Source of the DNA: an uncultured Bacilli bacterium
GTDB taxonomy: Bacteria > Bacillota_I > Bacilli_A > RF39 > UBA660
Reading direction: 5' to 3'
Assembly: GCA_934096785.1 (NCBI GenBank)
Contig: CAKONA010000056.1
Location: 1 to 6,973 of the forward strand
Length of the DNA: 6,973 bases
Below, piece after piece: positions 1 through 4,955 of this stretch. Under the pieces are notes generated by a model. It was not told the DNA's origin. It worked only from the letters and a program-made list of their open reading frames with translations, and made no database searches. Position 1 is the first letter of the stretch. Every line of letters begins with the position of its first letter. Position numbers and translations under genes: made by a program.

Positions 1-411
1 AGTATCTGTAGGGTCGCATGGCCTAATCGCAACAATAATATCGCTGCTTTTAAATAAATTTTCATTAGATATATCAGCTTTATATAATTTAATATCTTTA
101 TAATTATTTAAGATTAATTGATTATCAATAGCGGTTATATTGTAACCATAATCCTTGTATATAGATGACAATATTGGAATTTTACCACAACAAACTTCCA
201 ATATTTTTTTATTATTAAAATCAAAATAATCTAATGATAAATTAAAGAATTTAAAGTATTCGGTTTTTGAAATATTAATTTTATTTAAGTAACAATATAT
301 TTGATTAATGTCACATGTATATCCATATTTACATTTTTTTAATCTATCATTTATAAAATATTCATTATAAAAATTCTTATTATCTTTTAAAAAATTAATA
401 ACATCATTCAT
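1..411 (-). CDS. Class I SAM-dependent methyltransferase-like protein, N-terminal part (3' end beyond window)
   Basis: This open frame reads leftward for 137 codons from an ATG at 411 and leaves the window without a stop, so the C-terminal part is missing. The start is set by AAGGTGG at 422-428 (minus strand), 10 bases or fewer upstream. An N-terminal helical region of about 65 residues is followed by a Rossmann-type core. Strand beta-1 with the motif I equivalent ILEVCCGKIPIL lies at residues 70-81. An acidic residue at the end of beta-2 (AID, D96) would contact the SAM ribose, ADIS at 112-115 follows, and DIIVAIRPCDPTD at 124-136 fills the motif IV position. Motif I is unusual: CCGKIP replaces the common GxGxG loop. 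The PCDxTD stretch loosely recalls the CDTATD signature of Methyltransf_32-like proteins; that link is only a suggestion. The gene is divergent from the peptide operon and shares its promoter region, so it could be a tailoring or regulatory partner, or an unrelated gene. The substrate is unknown. Confidence 0.7.
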   Translation of the reverse strand, partial: MNDVINFLKDNKNFYNEYFINDRLKKCKYGYTCDINQIYCYLNKINISKTEYFKFFNLSLDYFDFNNKKILEVCCGKIPILSSIYKDYGYNITAIDNQLILNNYKDIKLYKADISNENLFKSSDIIVAIRPCDPTDT

Positions 412-433
412 TATTTATAACCACCTTGATTTA

Positions 434-462
434 AGTTTATCATTTTAAAAATTGTTTGACAA
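434..462 (-). promoter_or_regulatory. Promoter of the leftward methyltransferase gene
   Basis: On the minus strand TTGTCA (-35, positions 457-462) is followed after 17 bases by TAAACT (-10, positions 434-439), with a TGA extended -10 just upstream. It lies directly ahead of the AAGGTGG ribosome site. Its -35 hexamer overlaps the -35 of the rightward peptide promoter by all but one base, so the two promoters probably compete for RNA polymerase or are jointly controlled. Confidence 0.55.
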
Positions 463-485
463 TAATAAAAACACTATTGTATAAT
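456..485 (+). promoter_or_regulatory. Consensus sigma-A promoter of the precursor peptide / E1-like / ABC-F operon
   Basis: Perfect TTGACA (456-461) and perfect TATAAT (480-485) are separated by 18 bases, followed by a leader of about 40 bases to the peptide start. Both hexamers match consensus, so basal activity should be high unless repressed. The spacer holds an inverted repeat (ACAATA at 459-464, TATTGT at 475-480) that could be an operator. Confidence 0.75.
459..480. repeat. Inverted repeat in promoter spacer, candidate operator
   Basis: ACAATA (459-464) and TATTGT (475-480) form a perfect 6-bp inverted repeat with a 10-base gap. A further ATTGT half-site at 451-455 pairs with ACAAT at 459-463. 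The repeat fills the region between -35 and -10 of the peptide promoter and touches the -35 of the divergent promoter, a classic place for a repressor. In such AT-rich DNA a 6-bp repeat can occur by chance, and no regulator gene is seen next to it. Confidence 0.3.
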
Positions 486-517
486 TAAGTCAAGAAGTAT
501 AGTTAGATGCTTTGGAT

Positions 518-523
518 AGGAGG
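518..523 (+). promoter_or_regulatory. Ribosome binding site that sets the GTG start of the precursor peptide
   Basis: Perfect AGGAGG lies 8 bases upstream of the GTG at 532. No in-frame ATG is available. The strength of this site is the main reason to accept a 21-codon gene with a non-ATG start. Confidence 0.75.
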
Positions 524-531
524 AAATTTAA

Positions 532-597
532 GTGAAATTTAGTGTTAAAAAAATTGAAACAACAAAATTTACTTGCCACGTAGATCAAAACTGCTAA
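532..597 (+). CDS. Putative RiPP precursor peptide, 21 residues, ending Cys-His-Val-Asp-Gln-Asn-Cys
   Basis: This short gene starts at GTG after a perfect AGGAGG and ends at TAA, immediately followed by a second stop (TGA, 598-600). Residues 1-14 are lysine- and threonine-rich (MKFSVKKIETTKFT), resembling a short leader. Residues 15-21 (CHVDQNC) form a compact segment bounded by two cysteines and are the likely modified core. It sits first in the operon, behind a consensus promoter and directly upstream of a hairpin and an E1/ThiF-like enzyme carrying a peptide-binding-type N-terminal domain. That is the arrangement of microcin C loci, where mccA encodes a seven-residue peptide. Unlike MccA-type peptides, which end in Asn, this one ends in Asn-Cys, so the chemistry may differ. 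No signal peptide, GG cleavage motif or membrane segment is visible. Coding status is inferred from context and ribosome site, because a 21-codon frame has no statistical weight of its own. Confidence 0.7.
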   Translation: MKFSVKKIETTKFTCHVDQNC

Positions 598-612
598 TGA
601 ATACTTTGTAAG

Positions 613-647
613 TTTAGAGTTCAATTTTCGTTGAACTCTAAATTTTT
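613..647 (+). terminator. Hairpin with T-run between peptide and E1-like gene (leaky terminator / attenuator)
   Basis: TTTAGAGTTCAA (613-624) and TTGAACTCTAAA (631-642) are perfect 12-bp inverted arms around a six-base loop (TTTTCG), followed by TTTTT at 643-647. The stem can extend outward through 610-612 pairing with 643-645. The ribosome site of the next gene begins at 648, with no promoter evident between. The simplest reading is a partial intrinsic terminator that yields much peptide mRNA and less enzyme mRNA, as described between mccA and mccB in microcin C operons. It could also stabilise the short transcript or affect access to the enzyme ribosome site. Confidence 0.75.
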
Positions 648-653
648 AGGAGG
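648..653 (+). promoter_or_regulatory. Ribosome binding site that sets the ATG start of the E1-like gene
   Basis: AGGAGG lies 4 bases upstream of the ATG at 658. This rules out the in-frame TTG at 631, which lies inside the right arm of the hairpin and has no ribosome site. Confidence 0.8.
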
Positions 654-657
654 AAAA

Positions 658-1689
658 ATGTTAATTATAAATAAATCAAAACCATTTTATTCAAACAAAA
701 ATAAAAAAATAATTAGAATGGGAAACTTTCCATCAACTGGAAAGGAAATATTTTATGAAGATGATGCTTTTCTTTCATTATTTAATTTTATTCAAGAACC
801 CATTACAAAAGAAAAATTAATAGATAAAATGATAAGTAATTTCAAAATATCAAAAGAAGAAATTGAAGATGTTATCAATTATTTAATCGAAGAAAAATTT
901 GTTATCAATTATGAAGAATATAAGAATATAGTTGATAATAATAAATATAATAGACAAGATTTATTTTTCAGCATGTTTAATGGAAATTATTCAAAAAAAT
1001 CAAATGAATTGAAAAATAAAAAAGTTCTTATTTTAGGGTTGGGAGGAATCGGCTCAAATTCGGCAATAATGTTATATAAATCAGGATTTAATGATTTCAC
1101 TTTAGTTGACTATGATAAGGTTGATGAAACCAATTTGATTAGACAATTTCCATATAGTGAAAAAGATATTGGAAAATATAAAACTGATTGTATGAAAGAG
1201 ATATTAATAAATGCTAATGTAAAAATTAAAAATATTCAAATTACTGATAAAGAATCTATTGAAGAAGAGATAAAAAATTCTGATTTTGTATTATGCACAG
1301 TGGATAGACCATTAAGAATAATAAGAAGACTTATAAATAATGTATGCGTAGCGTACAATAAACCTGTATTGTTTTGCGGATTTACAGAACATGTTGGAAT
1401 GATTGGACCGCTTGTTGTACCAAAAGAAACAGCTTGCCTTGAATGTATCGAAAGAAAATATAGTGAAGAACCATTTAATAATATATCTCTTGTTCCATCA
1501 TATGGACCGTTATGTTTTATGATTTCAAGTGTTGTGTGTAATGAAATAATAAATTATTTTATAAAATATAATGTTAATAATAATTTAATTGGAAAAACAT
1601 TAATGTTCGATTTATATACATATAAAACAAAGATAATTAAATGGAAGAAGAAAAATAATTGTAAGGAGTGCGGAAATGCAAGTAAATAA
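658..1689 (+). CDS. E1/ThiF/MccB-like ATP-dependent adenylating enzyme with N-terminal RRE-like domain, 343 aa
   Basis: The enzyme is predicted to activate a carboxylate, most likely of the upstream 21-residue peptide, as an acyl-adenylate. Residues about 5-90 resemble the small winged-helix peptide-recognition domain of RiPP enzymes and the 'peptide clamp' of MccB (strands, then helices around EKLIDKMISNFKISKEEI). An E1-type KYNRQDLF element follows at about 96-103. The nucleotide-binding loop is GLGGIGS (127-133), with the VDYD strand (150-153), NLIRQ holding the arginine finger (159-163), lysines in GKYKTD (K173, K175), and the metal-binding aspartate in CTVDRP (D216). Two CxxC pairs (C260/C263 and C335/C338) give the structural zinc site of the family. 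No YcaO cyclodehydratase, sulfur carrier protein or JAB peptidase is seen, so thiamine or molybdenum cofactor synthesis is unlikely. The length suits MccB-type or 'ocin-ThiF' enzymes. All key residues are present, so it should be active. The stop overlaps the ABC-F start by 14 bases, suggesting translational coupling. Confidence 0.85.
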   Translation: MLIINKSKPFYSNKNKKIIRMGNFPSTGKEIFYEDDAFLSLFNFIQEPITKEKLIDKMISNFKISKEEIEDVINYLIEEKFVINYEEYKNIVDNNKYNRQDLFFSMFNGNYSKKSNELKNKKVLILGLGGIGSNSAIMLYKSGFNDFTLVDYDKVDETNLIRQFPYSEKDIGKYKTDCMKEILINANVKIKNIQITDKESIEEEIKNSDFVLCTVDRPLRIIRRLINNVCVAYNKPVLFCGFTEHVGMIGPLVVPKETACLECIERKYSEEPFNNISLVPSYGPLCFMISSVVCNEIINYFIKYNVNNNLIGKTLMFDLYTYKTKIIKWKKKNNCKECGNASK

Positions 1690-3285
1690 ATTGATAATAG
1701 AAAGAGGAAATAAAAGAATATTAAACAATATATCCTTTTCACTAAATAGCGAAGACAAAGTTGGGCTTGTTGTATTAATGGATGCGGCAAAAGTACATTA
1801 TTAAAATCTTTATCAGGAAATTTGAAATTAACAGAGGGAACAATAAAATATAATGATGAAACAATAGGATATTTAGAGCAAGAAATTCCAATAAAGTATT
1901 ATGAAAATAGTGTAATCGAATATATAAAAGAAAAAACTAACTTTAAAAATTTAGAACAAAAATTACATGAACTTGAAAATGATTTAAATGAGTCAAATAT
2001 GGATTTATATGGAGATGTATTAAATGAATTTTTAGCAATAGATGGTTATAATTTTGAAAGTCATTTAAATGAAATCTTAAACGGATTAAATTTTAAAGAA
2101 AGTATAGACAAAAAAGTATGTGAATTATCAGGAGGAGAAAAAATAAAAGTATTACTGGCGATACTTCTTCTTCAAAATAAGGATATTCTTCTTTTAGATG
2201 AACCAACGAACAATCTAGATATTGAAGCGATAGAGTGGTTAGAAAACTATTTAAAAAGAGAAAATAAAAAAATGATTATTGTATCTCATGATGAAGTATT
2301 TTTGGATAAGATTGTTAATAAAATTTTTGAGATTAAAAATGGAGAATTAAAGGAATATAATGTGCCGTATCGTGATTATCTAAAAATGAAAGAATTGGAA
2401 TACAAAAAATTAAAAGATGAATACGAAAATGCACAAATGGAAAAGGAAAAATTAAAAAATAAATTAGCAACTGCAATTGCATGGAGCGAAAAAGGAAACA
2501 ATAAAAAAGCACATAACGATAACGATAAACTAGCAAACAACTATGCCAAAGAAAAAACAAACAACTCAAATGTTTCTAAAATATCTAAAGCATTAGATAA
2601 AGTTGAAGTGCCAATTTTTAAAGAAAAAGAAGATATAAAAATATTTTTCAATGTTAAGGAAACTAAAGGAAACAAAGATATAGTTTTAAGCGATTTAATT
2701 TGTGGATATAATAATTTTCAAACAGATTTAATAAACTTAAATATCAAATTTGGATTAAAAGTTCAAATTTCTGGTTCAAATGGAAGTGGTAAAACAACTC
2801 TAATTAATACTATAATGGGAAAGCTAAGTCCTAAATCTGGAAATATATATATAGGTAATGATGCAAAAATAGGGTATATCTCACAAGATACATTATCTAT
2901 GGATTGCGAAGAAACGATATATGAATATATTACAAACGGAATGAAAGAAGTAAATCAATCTTTGATTTTTACGTTACTAAATAAGTTAGGGATTTCTTAT
3001 GAAGATAAAAATAAAAAATATAGTACATTATCACCTGGAGAAAGGACAAGAGTAAATATTGCAAAACTTGCAATGAATAAAATAAATATTTTAATTTTAG
3101 ATGAAGTAACTAATCACTTAGATTCCGATGCGTTAAATCTAATTTATGAGTTAGTTGAAAGCTTTGATGGGACAATAATTAGTATATCTCATAACAGAAA
3201 ATATAATGAGATATTAAATGCTGATATTATTTTAAATCTTGAAGATATTAAGAATAATAAGCAATTAATTATAAAGAAAAATTAA
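1676..3285 (+). CDS. ABC-F family ATPase (ribosome-protection type), frameshifted near 1772 in the first Walker A motif
   Basis: ABC-F proteins are soluble twin ATPases that bind the ribosomal E site; many protect against 50S antibiotics. Translation starts at ATG 1676 after AAGGAG (1663-1668), inside the end of the E1-like gene. The starting frame gives 32 good residues and then runs to a stop at 1802-1804. From 1774 the frame one base back continues with INGCGKST to 3285. Restoring one G near 1772 yields GINGCGKST and a 536-residue protein. In that numbering: first signature LSGGE 151-155, Walker B LLLDEPTNNLD ending at 182, H-loop SH 204-205; a lysine-rich interdomain linker about 230-319 without membrane segments; second Walker A GSNGSGKTT 367-375, signature LSPGE 452-456, DEVTNHLD 476-483 (Val replaces the usual Pro), SH 505-506. 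Both catalytic glutamates are kept. The subfamily cannot be assigned. The deletion could be an assembly error or a real loss of function. The internal TTG at 1822 lacks a ribosome site and would give a protein without the first nucleotide site. Confidence 0.85.
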
Positions 3286-3292
3286 ATAATAA

Positions 3293-3324
3293 AATAGACA
3301 ATAAGCTAAGGCTTATTGTCTATT
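3293..3324. terminator. Bidirectional intrinsic terminator between convergent genes
   Basis: Arms of 14 bp (3293-3306 and 3311-3324) are perfectly complementary around a four-base loop, TAAG. The rightward side is followed by GTCTTTTAT. On the minus strand the hairpin is followed by a T-rich run (TTATTATTTAATTT). The hairpin begins 8 bases after the ABC-F stop, and its right arm contains the stop codon of the leftward hydrolase gene (3313-3315). It therefore serves both converging transcripts. Confidence 0.85.
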
Positions 3325-4215
3325 GTCTTTTATAAACTTAAATATCTCATCATAATACTTCTTTTTGTCTACTACACTTGACTTCATGTGTCTAGCATTC
3401 TCTATTATTAATAGTTTCTTCTTGCCTCTATATAAATCATATGCTTCATAAGCATTATGTGGATTAACTAATCTATCTTTACTTCCATGTATAAACATAA
3501 ATGGTATTTTTCCTTTTTGAAGTTCTTTTCTTGGATTAAATGTATAAACATTAAATCTAAACATCAATATTGAGAATATGTTAAATGAGAACAATATTGG
3601 CCTAGGTAAAAACTTCATATAACTAAGTTGTTCATAGAACTGATTATAATTAGATATAAAACCACAGTCCTCAATCGCACAGATAACATTACTAGGAAGT
3701 TTTTGACCTACCACTCTCATTATAACAGTACCACCCATAGATATACCATAAAGTATTATCTTAGTCTTTTTCTTCTTGTTTATATAATCTATCCATGAAA
3801 GCATATCCTTTTTCTCATACACTCCATGTGTTGAATAAATGCCATCGCTCTTACCATGAGCTCTTTGATCTATTAGTAAAACGCTGTAACCTTTCTTATA
3901 AAAGTAGTAAGCTACATCTAACATATCAGTCGCTTCATTAGTGTAACCATGAACAATAATGACCCATGTATTAAGTCTATTCTTTATTTCATAACCATGA
4001 AGCTTCTTCTTATCAAATGCTTTAATATAAACTTCTTTATAATTACTAGATTTAAACCATTTAATAGATTCTTTACTTATTAGTTTAAATGAGTTCTTAC
4101 CTTTAAACATTAACTTCTTTGAAATACGTGTGCAGTTAGAATAATGAAAGAAGAATACACCTATAATTAAGTAAAGAATAAATAGAATAATTAGTATAAT
4201 AAGTAAAGTCTTCAT
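3313..4215 (-). CDS. Membrane-anchored alpha/beta hydrolase (serine hydrolase), 300 aa
   Basis: The protein starts with one strongly hydrophobic segment (residues about 3-23) that should anchor it in the membrane, with the enzyme domain probably outside or at the membrane face. The alpha/beta hydrolase fold follows: the oxyanion HG motif in IVHGYT (H89-G90), LLIDQRAHGKSDG at 113-125, the nucleophile elbow GISMGG (Ser159), the acid in HGSKDRLV (Asp247) and the histidine in ARHMKS (His276), so the catalytic triad is complete. The pattern matches the YqkD-like/BAAT-type group common in Bacillota, whose natural substrates are not known. Its ATG shares one base with the stop of the upstream tetR-type gene (TAATG), which indicates coupled translation and control by that repressor. 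Co-regulation with an MMPL transporter suggests work on a lipid, ester or envelope substrate, but this is inference. Confidence 0.9.
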   Translation of the reverse strand: MKTLLIILIILFILYLIIGVFFFHYSNCTRISKKLMFKGKNSFKLISKESIKWFKSSNYKEVYIKAFDKKKLHGYEIKNRLNTWVIIVHGYTNEATDMLDVAYYFYKKGYSVLLIDQRAHGKSDGIYSTHGVYEKKDMLSWIDYINKKKKTKIILYGISMGGTVIMRVVGQKLPSNVICAIEDCGFISNYNQFYEQLSYMKFLPRPILFSFNIFSILMFRFNVYTFNPRKELQKGKIPFMFIHGSKDRLVNPHNAYEAYDLYRGKKKLLIIENARHMKSSVVDKKKYYDEIFKFIKDNRQ

Positions 4216-4823
4216 TACTTAATCATCTTTCTAATTTGTTCATAAAGATAAGGTTTAAATTCATTAATAGGAAGAGGTTTATTATTTAATATAGAGTTAT
4301 AACAAGTACTTCCGACTAATTCAATAATCATAAATAAAGTAACATCAGGATTAGTGACATCTTTAGAATAAGCTGTTATTTCATCAATAAAGATAGTCTT
4401 TAAATCTTTATATTCAGCATCAATTATCTCAATTAAATCCTTATTATAAAGTCCAAGAGAAAGATTCTTATTAATAAGTTTAATTAAATCCTTACTACTA
4501 GAAAGTTTATCTATTATATAGTCAATAACACTAATAAGTTTATCTGGAAAATTATCTAATTTCTTTTTAGAAGTAAAGTTCATAGCATCCCTAAATAACT
4601 TCTTAGATTTCTCAATAATAACTTCTTCGTGAATATCCCATTTATCTTTAAAATATAAATAGAAAGTACCTTTAGCAACACCAGCTTCATTCGCAATATC
4701 ACTAATAGAGGTATCATTAATACCTTTTTTAATAAATAATTTGTAGGCTGAAGCCATAAGACTTTCTTTTTTAATCTGTTTTTTCTCCTCTATTTTAGAT
4801 AAAGTATTTTCAATATTAATCAT
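4215..4823 (-). CDS. TetR/AcrR-family transcriptional repressor, 202 aa
   Basis: This is a one-component repressor. The N-terminal domain (residues about 15-65) contains the TetR helix-turn-helix TSISDIANEAGVAKGTFYLY followed by FKDKWDI. The C-terminal two thirds form an all-helical ligand and dimerisation domain with no recognisable ligand signature. The start at 4823 is chosen because AAGGTG (4830-4835, minus strand) lies six bases upstream; the longer frame back to a TTG at 4874 would run through the promoter. The gene is divergent from the MMPL transporter and is followed, with a one-base overlap, by the hydrolase gene. Three 13-bp palindromes lie in the divergent region, one over its own -35 and two over the transporter promoter, so it very likely represses all three genes. 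The inducer is unknown. Confidence 0.9.
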   Translation of the reverse strand: MINIENTLSKIEEKKQIKKESLMASAYKLFIKKGINDTSISDIANEAGVAKGTFYLYFKDKWDIHEEVIIEKSKKLFRDAMNFTSKKKLDNFPDKLISVIDYIIDKLSSSKDLIKLINKNLSLGLYNKDLIEIIDAEYKDLKTIFIDEITAYSKDVTNPDVTLFMIIELVGSTCYNSILNNKPLPINEFKPYLYEQIRKMIK

Positions 4824-4829
4824 ATTTTT

Positions 4830-4835
4830 CACCTT
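4830..4835 (-). promoter_or_regulatory. Ribosome binding site that sets the TetR start
   Basis: AAGGTG on the minus strand lies 6 bases ahead of the ATG at 4823. It selects this ATG over the upstream in-frame TTG at 4874, which lies within the -35 region. Confidence 0.7.
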
Positions 4836-4845
4836 CGATACATAA

Positions 4846-4874
4846 ATTTTAATATAAAAATGACCAAAAGTCAA
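4846..4874 (-). promoter_or_regulatory. Promoter of the tetR-type gene and hydrolase operon
   Basis: On the minus strand TTGACT (-35, 4869-4874) and TAAAAT (-10, 4846-4851) are 17 bases apart, giving a predicted leader of under 20 bases before the start at 4823. Operator O1 (4861-4873) covers the -35, consistent with autorepression. Confidence 0.7.
4861..4873. promoter_or_regulatory. TetR operator O1
   Basis: TGACCAAAAGTCA is one of three 13-bp sites fitting TGACYNNNRGTCA; here the fifth pair (C against A) is imperfect. It overlaps the -35 of the tetR-type gene. Its centre is 34 bp from that of O2. Confidence 0.7.
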
Positions 4875-4893
4875 TAAATTGTTAAAAAAAGTA

Positions 4894-4922
4894 TTGACTA
4901 ATAGTCATTTTTGAGGTATATT
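4894..4922 (+). promoter_or_regulatory. Promoter of the MMPL transporter gene
   Basis: TTGACT (4894-4899) and TATATT (4917-4922) are separated by 17 bases, and transcription should start near 4929. Operator O2 overlaps the -35 and O3 overlaps the predicted start point. Confidence 0.75.
4895..4907. promoter_or_regulatory. TetR operator O2
   Basis: TGACTAATAGTCA is a perfect palindrome with 6-bp arms around one base. It begins inside the -35 hexamer of the transporter promoter, so occupation should block RNA polymerase. Confidence 0.75.
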
Positions 4923-4928
4923 ACTAAC

Positions 4929-4941
4929 TGACCGTTGGTCA
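4929..4941. promoter_or_regulatory. TetR operator O3
   Basis: TGACCGTTGGTCA is a palindrome with 5-bp arms around three bases, at the predicted transcription start of the transporter gene and five bases before its TGGAGG ribosome site. It is 34 bp from O2, the same distance as O1 to O2. Confidence 0.75.
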
Positions 4942-4955
4942 TAATGGAGGTATAA

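Noticed and set aside
507..542. 11-codon ATG frame overlapping the peptide ribosome site
   Set aside because: It has no ribosome site of its own and contains the AGGAGG used by the GTG start at 532.
597..611. Four-codon ATG frame overlapping the peptide stop
   Set aside because: Too short to support, with no ribosome site; ATG after TAA is expected by chance in this composition.
631..657. N-terminal extension of the E1-like protein from TTG 631
   Set aside because: The TTG lies in the hairpin arm and the extension reads through the AGGAGG at 648-653; ATG 658 is clearly the start.
658..1689. ThiF/MoeB role in thiamine or molybdenum cofactor synthesis
   Set aside because: No sulfur-carrier or pathway genes nearby; the N-terminal RRE-like domain and upstream peptide gene point to RiPP chemistry.
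1765..1785. Programmed -1 frameshift site in the ABC-F gene
   Set aside because: No X-XXY-YYZ heptamer and no clear downstream stem; deletion or assembly error explains the pattern better.
1554..1790. Minus-strand 78-codon frame
   Set aside because: Antisense shadow of the E1-like and ABC-F genes with low-complexity Phe/Leu/Ile content and no ribosome site seen.
1822..1824. TTG at 1822 as genuine start of the ABC-F protein
   Set aside because: No ribosome site is present, and the upstream sequence encodes a normal ABC-F N-terminus and most of Walker A across a single frameshift.
2333..2569. Minus-strand 78-codon frame
   Set aside because: Antisense shadow of the ABC-F linker region; hydrophobic composition follows from the lysine-rich coding strand.
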